A stretch of 64,000 nt of DNA from BQJD01 sp964350265. GTDB lineage: Bacteria; Pseudomonadota; Gammaproteobacteria; Arenicellales; CAJQKF01. Below, in pieces: positions 34,109 to 43,284 of the stretch (the stretch's first letter is position 1; each line of letters starts with the position of its first letter). The notes beneath the pieces were generated by a model. That model ran no database searches, was not told where the DNA came from, and worked only from the letters and a program-made list of their open reading frames with translations. The DNA lies in the NCBI GenBank assembly GCA_964350265.1, contig CAYGJZ010000002.1:1-64000 (forward strand), written 5' to 3'. Both the position numbers and the translations under genes were made by a program.

Positions 34109-34912
34109 TCACGTGTGCTCCGCCGTCAGGGCCAGTGCGATTTCGTCGGCGGTCTCGCGCAGGATCGGCAGCAGGTCGCGCACCAGGCTCTCGCGGTCGT
34201 GACGGGAGGAGGGCACGCCCATGTTGATCGCCGCGATGACCCGGCCATTGCCGTCGTGCACGGGCACGGCGATGGACAGGATGCCCACCTCGAGCTGGCT
34301 CTCGGCCAGCGAGTAGCCCTGCTCGCGGCTGCGCAGGACAAGGGCCCGCAGCTCGGCCTTGTCGGTGACCGTGTACGGGGTCACCTGGCGCAGTTCGGCG
34401 GCATCGATCATGGCGTCGAGCTCGTGGTCCGGCAGCGCCGCCATCAGCACCCGGCCAAGAGACGTGGAGTGGGCCGCGTAGCGCTTGCCGATGGGAATGG
34501 TGATGGACATCATGCGGTTGGCGGTGTGGCGCACCACGTAGACGATGCCGTCGCCGTCCAGCACCGCCATCGAGCAGGGTTCCCGGGCGCGGTCGGCGGC
34601 CTGCTTGAGCAGCCGGCTGGCGATCTCGATGAAGGGCTGGGAGCTGAAGTAGGCGGTGCCGAGCTCGAGGACCTTGGGCCGCAGGCGGTAGAAGCGACCA
34701 TCGAAGGCGGCATAGCCCAGGGAGACCAGGGTCTTGAGAAAGCGTCCGGCGGCGGCCCGCGACAGGTCGGTGCGGCGGGCGACCTCGCTCAGGGTCAGTT
34801 CCGGCGCATCGCGGCCGAAGGCCTTCAGTACCGCCAGGCCGCGGGCCAGGGAGCGCACGAAGTCGTTGCTGTCGACTTCGCCGGGTTGCTTGTCGTCGCT
34901 CGTGGATGCCAT
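34109..34912 (-). CDS. IclR family transcriptional regulator (second)
   Basis: A 267-residue regulator with the winged helix (VRSLARGLAVLKAFGRDAPELTLS, RTDLSRAAAGRFLKTLVSLGY) and effector domain (CSMAVLDGDGIVYVVRHTANR, HSTSLGRVLMAALP, SIAVPVHDGNGRVIAAINMG). It belongs to the PcaR/PobR-like branch, which often acts as activator of catabolic operons. The start at 34912 has the typical short polar lead MASTSDDKQ. It sits between the ABC importer operon downstream and the oxidoreductase upstream, the likely targets. Confidence 0.9.
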   Translation of the reverse strand: MASTSDDKQPGEVDSNDFVRSLARGLAVLKAFGRDAPELTLSEVARRTDLSRAAAGRFLKTLVSLGYAAFDGRFYRLRPKVLELGTAYFSSQPFIEIASRLLKQAADRAREPCSMAVLDGDGIVYVVRHTANRMMSITIPIGKRYAAHSTSLGRVLMAALPDHELDAMIDAAELRQVTPYTVTDKAELRALVLRSREQGYSLAESQLEVGILSIAVPVHDGNGRVIAAINMGVPSSRHDRESLVRDLLPILRETADEIALALTAEHT

Positions 34913-34962
34913 GTCGTCCTCGACGTTGAATGGGAATGAAGGGCGTTGCCGTCGGCGGTCGC

Positions 34963-36561
34963 TCAGGCGCGACGGGCGCCGAGTATGGCGCGGGCCGCGT
35001 TCCAGCCGGGCAGGCCACTGACGCCGCCGCCGGGATGGGCGCCGGAGCCGCACAGGAACAGTCCGGGAACCGGGGTGCGGTAGTCCGCCGCCTCGGCCGC
35101 CGGGCGCAGGCTGAACAACTGGTCCAGGTGCATTTCGCCGTGGAAGATGTCGCCGCCCACCAGGCCGTATTCTTCCTCCAGGTCCAGCGGTGTCAACGCG
35201 CGGTAGCCGAGCACCGAGCCGGGGAAGTTCGGTGCGTACTCGCCGATGGTGTCGATCACCAGCCTGGCCACTTCGTCGCGGTGGTCCCGCCAGCTTCCGG
35301 CCGGCAGTACCGGGTTGAAGTGCTGGCAGAACAGCCCCGCCACGTGGCGCCCGGCAGGGGCCAGCGACGGGTCCACGGTGGTCGGCAGGCACATGGAGAT
35401 GACCGGTTTCGACGACCAGCCCCGCTGGCGGGCATCGTCGCTGGCCTGTTCCAGGTAGGCCAGCGAGGGCGCGATCATGATCGTGCCCTGGTGATGACGC
35501 TGTACCTCGCGTCCGGGGCGGGCGGTGAAGTCGGGCAGTTCGGACAGGGCCACGTTCATGCGAAAGGTGCCCGAGCGGCAACGCCATCCCTGCATGCGCC
35601 GTCGGAAGTCCGCGTCGAGGGTGGCCGGGTCGACGAGGTCCAGGAACAGCCGCTTCGGGTTGATGCCCGAGGCCACCACCGGGGCACGCAGGGCGCGGCC
35701 GTCTTCCAGCACCACGCCGCCGGCCCGTCCCCCTTCCACCAGCACCTCGGCAACACCCTGGCCGGTGAACACCCGGCCGCCGCGGGATTCGAGGCTGGCC
35801 TGCATGGCCTGGGTGATGGCGCCCATGCCACCACGCGGCTGCCCCCACTTGCCGCGCTTGCCGTTGACCTCGCCGAAGACGTGGTGCAGCAGCACGTAGG
35901 CCGAGCCGGTGGCATAGGGACTGGTCATGTTGCCGACCAGCCCCTTGACTCCGTACAGCCCCTTGAAGGCGACGTGGTCGAAGCGCTGGTCGAGGAAGTC
36001 GCCGAGGCTGCTCAGCATCAGCGAGGCGAAGTCGGCGCGGTCCCGGGCCGGCAGGCGGCGCAGGTGGCGCCCGGCGCGCAGGGCCTGGAACAGCTCGCCG
36101 AAGCCGCCGGTGATGTCCGGGGCACGTTCCCTGGCAACTGCCCGCATGACCACCGCGGCGCGGTCGAGCAGGCCGCCGAGTTCCTCGTAGGCGGCGGCAT
36201 CCGCGGGCGGCAGCTGCGCCTGTACCGCGCGGGTGTCGGCCAGCAGTTCGAAGGTGCCGCCGTCGGGCAGCATGCTGATGGTGCCGCCCTGGCGTTCGAG
36301 TATGGTCAGGCCATGGCGTTCCAGTTCCAGGTCGCGGATCACCTCCGGGGCGAGCAGGCCGACCAGGTAGGCGCAGGAGGAATTGGAATACCCCGGGTGG
36401 AACTCCTCGGTGACGCAGGCCCCGCCGACGATGTGCCGACGCTCCACCACCGCCACGCTGCGACCCGCCCTGGCCAGGTAGCCGGCGCAGGTGAGACCGT
36501 TGTGGCCGCCGCCGATGATCACCGCGTCGAAGGTTTCGGTGGGTCTTGGTGTCGAGGGCAT
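34963..36561 (-). CDS. Phytoene desaturase-like NAD(P)/FAD oxidoreductase (PYROXD2-type)
   Basis: A 532-residue FAD protein. The nucleotide motif VIIGGGHNGLTCAGYLARAGRSV (cut here) lies at about 13-30 and the C-terminal FAD-contact region is LFLCGSGAHPGGGVSGLPGWNAA. Family members are related to phytoene desaturase and carotenoid isomerases and often occur next to catabolic genes; the physiological reaction is mostly unknown. The ATG overlaps the stop of the M81 copy 2 gene (TGATG), so the two are coupled. No carotenoid genes accompany it, and a carotenoid role is unlikely. Confidence 0.85.
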   Translation of the reverse strand: MPSTPRPTETFDAVIIGGGHNGLTCAGYLARAGRSVAVVERRHIVGGACVTEEFHPGYSNSSCAYLVGLLAPEVIRDLELERHGLTILERQGGTISMLPDGGTFELLADTRAVQAQLPPADAAAYEELGGLLDRAAVVMRAVARERAPDITGGFGELFQALRAGRHLRRLPARDRADFASLMLSSLGDFLDQRFDHVAFKGLYGVKGLVGNMTSPYATGSAYVLLHHVFGEVNGKRGKWGQPRGGMGAITQAMQASLESRGGRVFTGQGVAEVLVEGGRAGGVVLEDGRALRAPVVASGINPKRLFLDLVDPATLDADFRRRMQGWRCRSGTFRMNVALSELPDFTARPGREVQRHHQGTIMIAPSLAYLEQASDDARQRGWSSKPVISMCLPTTVDPSLAPAGRHVAGLFCQHFNPVLPAGSWRDHRDEVARLVIDTIGEYAPNFPGSVLGYRALTPLDLEEEYGLVGGDIFHGEMHLDQLFSLRPAAEAADYRTPVPGLFLCGSGAHPGGGVSGLPGWNAARAILGARRA

Positions 36562-38046
36562 CAGCGTGGTTCCCGGGGTGCGAGGTAGTGGGGCGGCACG
36601 AACCGGTAGTCGAGCCGGGACAGGTCCAGCGGCGCCGGGCCGGGGGTGTCGACCTCGATGATGGCGTCGCACAGGGGCGCGAAGGCGGCGCGGAAATGGT
36701 TCTTGGCCTTCACGCAGAACAGCTCGGTGGATGCCAGGTCGATGCCGTGCAGGGTGCACCAGGCCGGGTCGTAGACGCCGTGCGAGGTCTCGGCGACCAC
36801 CACCTGCAGCGTGTCGCGACCGATCACCGCGGTACGGCCAAGACGCACGTCGACGCCGTGCTCCATCGGCCCGACGTTGGTCATGCGGCCGTCGGTGAGG
36901 CGCAGCACCTTGCCGGCCAGCACCACCGGTTCGCCGAACTCGCGGGCGAGACGACCGCCGAAGTGGGCGAGGATCGGCATGCCTTCGCCCAGCCGGTGGG
37001 CCTTGTCCACCAGGTCGGGGTCGTGGAAGTAGGCGAACACGGTGGCCAGAGCGTCGGCGCCGTCGAGCACCGCGCGCAGCAACCCGGTGGCATCGGCGAG
37101 GCCGCCGGACAGCGGGTTGTCGGCGGGTTCCAGCAGGGCCACCGGGCGGCTGGCGCCTGCCTCGATGCGTCGACGTGCCTCGGCCAGCCCGGCGGCGGCC
37201 GTGGGCAGGGTCACCAGGAAGTCGCGGTGCCTGTCCAGGGCCGCCCTGGCCAGGCGGTCGCGCACCGGCGCCGGGTCGCAACGTCGTTCGTGGCACAGGC
37301 TCACGGTGACATGGGCATGGGGGCTGTCGGCATAGGCGAAGCCGCCGAACACGGTGGCGTCGTGGATGCCGTCTTCGCGCGCGGCGGCCGTGGCCAGCGA
37401 GACCAGCTCCGCCATCGGCCCGTGATCGGTGCCCATGCGGTGGCTGGGCGGCAGCATCGGCACCGGCTGCAGCGTGACCCGTGGATCGATTTCCCCGCGC
37501 AGGCAACGGTCAAGCAGTTGCAGTGCGCGCCGGGCGGTCTGCGCCATGTCCACGTGGGGATAGGTGTGGTAGCCGGTGACGATGTCGACCAGCTCGCCGA
37601 TGACCGGGTCCAGGCAGGCATGCATGTCGAAGCTGGCCGCCACCGGTACCGCCGGACCCACCACCTTGCGCACCCGTTGCAGCAGGCGTCGCTCCGGGCA
37701 GGGTTCGCCGGTGCCGAGGGCGGCGCCGTGCAGGGACAGGTAGACCGCGTCGAAGGGTGCCGAGGCGATGCCGTCGACGATCTCGTCGCAGATGGCGTCG
37801 AGGTCTTCCTGGCGTACCGGCCCGCCCGGCGATGCCGATGCGCAGCGCAGGAAGGTGGGCCGCCAGTCGCGGTGGCGGTCGAGGAATTCGAGCGCGCCGC
37901 CGATCTCGGTGGCGGTGCCGGCGTGGAAGGACACGGCCTCGTCTCCGCGCACCCACTCCCGGTCGTGGAACCGGGGCAGGCGGGTGATCACCGGGTTGAA
38001 GCTGTTTCCCTCGTACCACAGCCGCGCAATGGCGAGCCGGGTGCCG
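36561..38046 (-). CDS. M81 family metallopeptidase (MlrC-like), copy 2, 5' end in gap
   Basis: At least 495 residues of a second MlrC-family protein, starting inside the N run. The visible N-terminus reads GTRLAIARLWYEGNSFNPV. The stretch that in copy 1 is HETN is here YEGN, so a first metal ligand may be altered. ASFDMHACLD, YHTYPHVDMAQ and KAKNHFRAAF are retained in place of the equivalent motifs. Only the first few codons are missing, because the family starts with this strand. An internal ATG at 37991 would give a shorter protein lacking the first motif. It is coupled to the PYROXD2-like gene. Confidence 0.85.
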
Positions 38047-38146
38047 NNNNNNNNNNNNNNNNNNNNNNNNNNNNNNNNNNNNNNNNNNNNNNNNNNNNNN
38101 NNNNNNNNNNNNNNNNNNNNNNNNNNNNNNNNNNNNNNNNNNNNNN
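38047..38146. other. 100-N scaffold gap (5' end of M81 copy 2)
   Basis: Run of 100 N with no overlap of its flanks. The start codon of the M81 copy 2 gene and its promoter proximal region lie here. True length is unknown. Confidence 0.9.
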
Positions 38147-38470
38147 GTGCCTACGGTGTGCATGCCGGGGCCATGATCGTGCGTTTGTTCGGTGTGCGGA
38201 TGAAAGTACGAAGAGCGTACGATACTCTGGGTTCCGTGGCAGACGCTGTCAAGCCCGGTTTGCCAAACTGCGGTGCCCGACCCCTGCGCAGACGGACGCC
38301 ACCGAGGGAAGATGACGACATTCCGTCCTGTGCAACCACCGGGCTTGTTGCGGCGCGGTCACTGGAATGCGGGGGCCTGAGCGGGACGGGCTTCCCGCCG
38401 AAGCGATTCTGCGGGCAGCGATCGGGAGCGAGGCGCCTGTGGCGGAGACGGGCAACCGACCCCGGCCCGG
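38147..38470. other. Intergenic region with a small palindrome
   Basis: About 324 bp without a credible gene. GTACG-AAGAG-CGTAC at 38206-38220 is a perfect short inverted repeat in an AT-richer patch. It is plausibly part of the promoter of the minus-strand M81/oxidoreductase/IclR unit. The remainder is featureless. Confidence 0.4.
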
Positions 38471-39298
38471 CTACTTGCGCCCCATGGCCAGGTTGACGCT
38501 GTCGCTGTAGACCAGTTCGCCGTCGCGCAGATGCGCTTCCAGGGCGGTTTCCACCTGTCGCAGGAGTGCTTCCCGGTGCGCCCCGGGCATGTCCAGGAAG
38601 GCCGCGGCAATGGGCATGGCGCGCAGGTGCAGGGGCACGAACCCGCGCACCGGCGGCACCCGGATTTCCAGGGTCTGCCGCTCGACGTGCACATCGTGGA
38701 AGCCGGCCCGGGACAGGGCCCGTGCCAGGGCGTCCGGGGACGGTGTTTCGCGCTGGCTGCGCTGTACCCGGGCGGCGTCCGCGGAGAGGTGGTCGGCGAT
38801 GGCATCGCACAGTGCCGCGGTGTACACGCTGTGACCGTCCCAGGTGGACAGCGCGATCCGGCCGCCGGGGGACAGCACGCGGTGCAGTTCGCGCAGTGCG
38901 CCGGGCGGGTCGGGAAAGTAGTGGTAACCGTGCTGGGAGATCACCAGGTCGACGTGGTCGTCGGGCAGGCCGGTATCGCAGACGCTGCGCTCCAGCCAGG
39001 TGATGGCGCCGGGCCGGTCTTCTTCCGGGGCGGGTTTCTCCGCCAGCGTCCGCGCCCTCGCCAGCATGGCACCGTTGACGTCCAGCCCGGTGACCTGGCC
39101 GTCCTCGCCTACCGCGCGCCTGGCCTGGCGGGTGGTGATGCCGGTGCCGCAGGCCACGTCGAGCACGCTGGAGCCTGGCGCGGGCGGCACCCGGTCGAGC
39201 AGGGCCTGCGCCCAGCGCCCGAACCACAGCGGTACCAGCACGTCTTCGTACAGGTCCGCCGACTCGTTGGACAACTGGAAGCCGGAGGCGTTGTGCAT
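38471..39298 (-). CDS. SAM-dependent methyltransferase (class I)
   Basis: A 275-residue cytosolic methyltransferase. Motif I is VLDVACGTGITTRQA and VTGLDVNGAMLARAR holds the acidic residue that binds the ribose of SAM, followed by post-I/II segments DDHVDLVISQHGYHYFPDP and LSPGGRIALSTW. It resembles the UbiE/ubiquinone-type family that acts on small molecules. The start at 39298 (MHNASGFQLSNESADLYED) matches family N-termini; an in-frame ATG at 39388 would overlap the promoter of the arsenate operon. Acceptor unknown. Confidence 0.85.
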   Translation of the reverse strand: MHNASGFQLSNESADLYEDVLVPLWFGRWAQALLDRVPPAPGSSVLDVACGTGITTRQARRAVGEDGQVTGLDVNGAMLARARTLAEKPAPEEDRPGAITWLERSVCDTGLPDDHVDLVISQHGYHYFPDPPGALRELHRVLSPGGRIALSTWDGHSVYTAALCDAIADHLSADAARVQRSQRETPSPDALARALSRAGFHDVHVERQTLEIRVPPVRGFVPLHLRAMPIAAAFLDMPGAHREALLRQVETALEAHLRDGELVYSDSVNLAMGRK

Positions 39299-39402
39299 GG
39301 CGGGAACTCGCGGAAAGGAATGGCGGGCCTGAGCATACAACGGCCTCGTGCGGGTTGTCCGCGCGGGTAGCGTGCCGCGTCCTGTCACGAAAACTTCACC
39401 CG

Positions 39403-39430
39403 CGATATATAACGATAATGATATATATCG
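39403..39430. promoter_or_regulatory. Palindromic operator of the GapJ-ArsJ operon
   Basis: CGATATATA and TATATATCG are perfect 9-bp arms around a 10-bp spacer, about 100 bp upstream of the GapJ start. AT-rich dyads of this sort are typical ArsR/SmtB-family operators, and an ArsR is the expected regulator, but no arsR lies in the window. Confidence 0.6.
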
Positions 39431-39526
39431 ATCCGGGCATCGCCGATCCGTTCACCGGCCAGGCGGTGTCCGCGACCGGCAATGGTCGACACCATCCAAC
39501 CACGCTTGACCAGGAGTGCAGGGACA

Positions 39527-40525
39527 ATGACGATTTCCGTTGGCATCAACGGCTTCGGGCGCATGGGGCGCCTGGCCACCCGGGTCCTCGTCGGGGACGA
39601 GGCGCTCGCCCTGCGCACGGTGAACGAGATCGCCGTCGATGCCGCCGGCTCGGCGCACCTGTTGGCCTTCGACTCGGTGCACGGTCGCTGGCGCCGGCCA
39701 TGCGCCGGGGATGACGACAGGCTGTATATCGACGACGTGGAGGTGGTCTACTCGTCGTCGCCGAACATTGCCGATGCCAACTGGCGTGGCTGCGACGTGG
39801 TCATCGAGGCCACCGGCAAGCACCACAAGAAGCCCGGATCGCTGGCGGCATACTTCGAGCAGGGTGTCGGCAAGGTGGTGGTGGCTGCGCCCACCGAGGG
39901 CGCCTGCAACATCGTCATGGGCGTCAACCACGACGACTACCGGCCGGCGGAGCACGACGTGGTCACCGCGGCCTCGTGTACCACCAACTGCCTGGCGCCG
40001 GTGGTCAAGGTCATGCACGAGCAGGTCGGCATCGTGCATGGTTCCTTCACCACCGTGCACGACGTGACCAACACCCAGTTCGTGGTCGACAAGGGTCACC
40101 GCGACCTGCGCCGGGCGCGGTCGTCGCTGCAGTCGCTGATTCCCACCACCACCGGTTCGGCCAAGGCCATCGGCCGCATCTTCCCGGACCTCGCCGGCCG
40201 GCTGGACGGCCACGCGGTGCGGGTGCCACTGCTCAATGCCTCGCTCACCGACTTCGTCTTCGAGGCCGCGCGACCGGTGACCACCGAAGAAGTGAACCGG
40301 TACTTCCGCGAGGCCGCCGAGGGACCGCTTGCGGGCATCCTCGGCTACGAGGAACGCCCGCTGGTTTCGGCGGACTACCTGGATGACCCCCGTTCCGCGG
40401 TGGTCGATGGCCTCTCGACGCTGGTGGTGAACGGGACCCAGGTCAAGGTCTATGCCTGGTATGACAACGAGTGGGGCTACGTCAATCGCCTGGTGGAGCT
40501 GGTCAAGATGGTGGCGGGACGGTAG
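39527..40525 (+). CDS. gapJ: ArsJ-associated glyceraldehyde-3-phosphate dehydrogenase (GapJ)
   Basis: A 332-residue GAPDH. The NAD motif INGFGRMGR and catalytic Cys151 (ASCTTNCLAP) are intact. In the arsenate-resistance pathway this enzyme uses arsenate in place of phosphate to make 1-arseno-3-phosphoglycerate, which ArsJ exports. Assignment to the ArsJ-associated branch rests on the adjacent ArsJ gene 4 bp downstream and on divergence from housekeeping sequences (the start MTISVGINGFGRMGRL). GGAGTGCAGGGACA precedes the ATG at 39527. A housekeeping glycolytic role is less likely. Confidence 0.88.
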   Translation: MTISVGINGFGRMGRLATRVLVGDEALALRTVNEIAVDAAGSAHLLAFDSVHGRWRRPCAGDDDRLYIDDVEVVYSSSPNIADANWRGCDVVIEATGKHHKKPGSLAAYFEQGVGKVVVAAPTEGACNIVMGVNHDDYRPAEHDVVTAASCTTNCLAPVVKVMHEQVGIVHGSFTTVHDVTNTQFVVDKGHRDLRRARSSLQSLIPTTTGSAKAIGRIFPDLAGRLDGHAVRVPLLNASLTDFVFEAARPVTTEEVNRYFREAAEGPLAGILGYEERPLVSADYLDDPRSAVVDGLSTLVVNGTQVKVYAWYDNEWGYVNRLVELVKMVAGR

Positions 40526-40529
40526 CGAC

Positions 40530-41786
40530 ATGGATGCGGCCGTTCGCAACTACGCCATCGTCACCGCCGGCTACTGGGGCTTCACCATCACCGACGGCGC
40601 CATCCGCATGCTGGTGGTGCTGTACTTCCACCAGCTCGGCTACAGCCCCTTCGAAGTGGCCATGCTGTTCGTCTTCTACGAGTTCTTCGGCATCGTCACC
40701 AACCTCGTCGGCGCCTGGCTCGGTGCCCGCATCGGCCTGAACCGCACCATGCACATGGGCATGGCCCTGCAGGTGCTGGCACTGGCCGCGCTCACCGTGC
40801 CCGATGCCTGGCTGACGGTGCCCTGGGTGATGGCCGCGCAGGCGTTGTCGGGCATTGCCAAGGACCTGAACAAGATGTCCGCCAAGGCCAGCGTGCGCAC
40901 GCTGGTGATCGACCCGGTGCAGGGGTCGCTGTTTCGCTGGGTGGCGGTGCTGACCGGGTCGAAGAACGCGCTCAAGGGCGCCGGCTTCTTCATCGGTGGC
41001 GCGCTGCTTGGCGGACTCGGCTTCCGTGGCGCGCTGACGGCACTGGCGCTGTCGCTGGCGGTGGTCATGGTGATCACCATGGCGACTTTACCCCGCGGCA
41101 TCGGCCGGCTGTCCAGCAAGCCGAAGTTTTCCCAGGTGTTTTCCAACGTGCCTGCCATCAACCGGCTGTCGGCGGCACGCCTGTTCCTGTTCGCCGCCCG
41201 CGATGTCTGGTTCGTGGTCGCCCTGCCGGTGTACCTGTACGCGGTGCTCGGCTGGTCCTTCGCCTGGGTGGGGGCATTCCTCGCCGCCTGGGTGATCGGC
41301 TACGGCCTGGTGCAGGCGGCGGCGCCCGGGCTGCTGCGCGGACGGCTGGCCGCCGATGGTCGCGGCGCGGTGGTGCTGGCCCTGATGCTGGCCATGGCCA
41401 CCGTGCTCATGGCGCTGGCGCTGGAACGGGACCTGCCGGCGGCCACCGTGCTGGTGGTCGGCCTGGTGGCCTTCGGCGTGGTCTTCGCGCTCAACTCCGC
41501 GGTGCACTCCTACCTGGTGCTGGCCTATTCCGACGCTGATCGGGTGTCGATGAACGTTGGCTTCTACTACATGGCCAATGCCGGCGGACGACTGGCCGGC
41601 ACGGTGCTGTCCGGCTGGATGTACCAGCAGCACGGCCTGGTCGGCTGCCTGTGGATCTCGGCCGGCTTCGTGCTGGTGGCGGCGATGGTGTCCGTCACCC
41701 TGCCTTCGCTGCCCCCAGGGAAGAAGCCGGGGAAGACGTCGGGGAAGACGTCGGGTGAGTTGCCGCGGCAGGTGCCCGGCGGGTGA
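40530..41786 (+). CDS. arsJ: Organoarsenical efflux transporter ArsJ (MFS)
   Basis: A 418-residue MFS transporter with about 12 helices. It has the ArsJ hallmark N-terminus (YAIVTAGYWGFTITDGAIRM) and FYEFFGIVTNLVGAWLGARIGLN, followed by the MSAKASVRTLV region. It exports 1-arseno-3-phosphoglycerate, which hydrolyses outside to arsenate. It is 4 bp after gapJ and clearly co-transcribed. The C-terminus ends in a lysine/glycine-rich tail (KKPGKTSGKTSGEL) that contains a repeated GKTSG unit. Confidence 0.92.
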   Translation: MDAAVRNYAIVTAGYWGFTITDGAIRMLVVLYFHQLGYSPFEVAMLFVFYEFFGIVTNLVGAWLGARIGLNRTMHMGMALQVLALAALTVPDAWLTVPWVMAAQALSGIAKDLNKMSAKASVRTLVIDPVQGSLFRWVAVLTGSKNALKGAGFFIGGALLGGLGFRGALTALALSLAVVMVITMATLPRGIGRLSSKPKFSQVFSNVPAINRLSAARLFLFAARDVWFVVALPVYLYAVLGWSFAWVGAFLAAWVIGYGLVQAAAPGLLRGRLAADGRGAVVLALMLAMATVLMALALERDLPAATVLVVGLVAFGVVFALNSAVHSYLVLAYSDADRVSMNVGFYYMANAGGRLAGTVLSGWMYQQHGLVGCLWISAGFVLVAAMVSVTLPSLPPGKKPGKTSGKTSGELPRQVPGG

Positions 41787-41858
41787 TAGACTCCCCACCT
41801 GTCGTCCATCCGGCCGCTTCGGCGGACCATCCCGTTCCCCCTGCCGCACAGGTGCCCC

Positions 41859-42200
41859 ATGCCCTCGACCCGCGTGATCCGAACGTTGCCGCCTTTTCTT
41901 GTCCTGCTGCTGGCTGCCGGCCCGCTGCAGGCGGACGATGCCGTGGTCGGCATGTGCCTGGATCTCGGCAAGTCCGGCACGGTGTGCGACTGCGCCGCCG
42001 AGGCACTGCGCGAGGAAGTGGGCGAAACGGACTATGCCCTGTACGAGTCCGTGGGCAGCGCCTATCGCCAGAACCAGCAGGCCGGCCAGGATGCCAGCGC
42101 CGCGTGGAGCGCGGCGTTGAACAGCGTCGGCGCACGCCTGCGCGACACCAATCCCCTCGGCGCCGCCCACCGCAAGGCGATCAGGTCCTGCGCGTCCTGA
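41859..42200 (+). CDS. Small periplasmic hypothetical protein
   Basis: A 113-residue protein with a signal peptide (MPSTRVIRTLPPFLVLLLAA, cleavage near LQA). The mature part has four Cys: Cys-Leu-Asp, CDCAAEAL and a final RSCAS, which could form two disulfides. No known domain is recognised. It is 72 bp after arsJ on the same strand and overlaps the convergent EamA gene by 20 bp at the 3' ends. Function is unknown. Confidence 0.6.
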   Translation: MPSTRVIRTLPPFLVLLLAAGPLQADDAVVGMCLDLGKSGTVCDCAAEALREEVGETDYALYESVGSAYRQNQQAGQDASAAWSAALNSVGARLRDTNPLGAAHRKAIRSCAS

Positions 42201-43140
42201 GCCGGCGCAGCCTGGACAGATTGCGGGGCAGGGTGCGGGGCAGGCCGCCGCCCTGGGCCAGCACGATGCCGCCGAACACGCCGGCGGCACCCAGTGCATG
42301 CCAGGCATGCAGCGACTCGCCGAGCAGCGCGATCCCCAGGACGGCGCCGAACAGCGGCATCAGGTGCAGGTAGACCCCGGCCCGTGCCGGGCCGATGCGG
42401 GCCACGCCCAGGTTCCAGCACCAGAACGCCGCCACCGAGGCGCCGATGCCGATGTAGACCACGGCGGCGATCACCGATGGTGACCACGCCACCACCAGGG
42501 TCGATGGCGCCAGTGCCAGGAAGGGCGTCATGGCCAGCAGCCCGGTGATCATGCTGGCGGCGAGCACGGTGCCCTGGGACAGGCTGGCGGGTCGGCGCTT
42601 GAGCAGTACCGAGTAGATGGCCCAGGTGGGCACCGCGGCCAGCATCCAGGCTTCGCCGGCGCCCAGCGTCAGGCGGGCGAGCATTGCCGGTTCCCCGCGG
42701 CAGACGAGCACGCCGGCACCGGCCAGGGACAGCGCCACGCCCAGGCGCTGGCGCCTGCCGATGGCTTCGCCAAGGGTGACGGCGGACAACAGCAGGATCA
42801 GCGCAGGCGCGGTGGACAGCAGCAACAGGGCATGGCTGGCCGGCGCATGCTGCAGGGCCTGGTAGATGAAGACGTGGAAGGCGGCGACACCGGTGATGCC
42901 CAGGGACGCCAGGTAGGGCCAGTGGGCCAGCATCGCGCGCCACTCCCGTCGCAGTCCCGGCCAGGCCAGCGGCAGCACGATGACGGTGGCCAGCAGCCAG
43001 CGCCAGGCATTCAGCCCGAGGGGATGCACGGCGTCGCCGAGACCACGGCCGACGATGAAGTTTCCCGACCACAGCAGCGTGGCGGCGACCAGCAGCAGCG
43101 GGGCGAGATGACTCGCCGGGTTGGCGTTGGCGTCGTTCAT
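42181..43140 (-). CDS. EamA/DMT-family transporter
   Basis: A 319-residue inner-membrane protein with about ten helices arranged as two EamA repeats, each about 130 residues. Motifs include LLWSGNFIVGRGLGDAVHPLGLNAWRW (cut here) and YIGIGASVAAFWCWNLGV, typical of RarD/YdcZ-like drug/metabolite exporters. The start at 43140 (MNDANANPA) is chosen because the first helix follows after about 20 residues. Substrate unknown. Confidence 0.88.
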   Translation of the reverse strand: MNDANANPASHLAPLLLVAATLLWSGNFIVGRGLGDAVHPLGLNAWRWLLATVIVLPLAWPGLRREWRAMLAHWPYLASLGITGVAAFHVFIYQALQHAPASHALLLLSTAPALILLLSAVTLGEAIGRRQRLGVALSLAGAGVLVCRGEPAMLARLTLGAGEAWMLAAVPTWAIYSVLLKRRPASLSQGTVLAASMITGLLAMTPFLALAPSTLVVAWSPSVIAAVVYIGIGASVAAFWCWNLGVARIGPARAGVYLHLMPLFGAVLGIALLGESLHAWHALGAAGVFGGIVLAQGGGLPRTLPRNLSRLRRLRTRRT

Positions 43141-43245
43141 GGCCTGTGTTCCCGCGTGGTGAAGCCGGGTCACAGTGTGTGTCGCCATGCCGCGGGTGTC
43201 GTGAGGCAGGTGTCACGGTTTGGCCACGCCGTCTTGCCCGTGCTG

Positions 43246-43263
43246 CCGGGACGCTTGTCCCGG
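43246..43263. terminator. Hairpin 3' of the hydrolase-LuxR gene
   Basis: CCGGGAC-GCTT-GTCCCGG, a perfect 7-bp stem with a 4-nt loop, 22 bp beyond the stop at 43285 in the minus direction. There is no U-tract, so it is a weak terminator call. Confidence 0.4.
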
Positions 43264-43284
43264 GTGGCCCGGCCCGTGCCGTCG

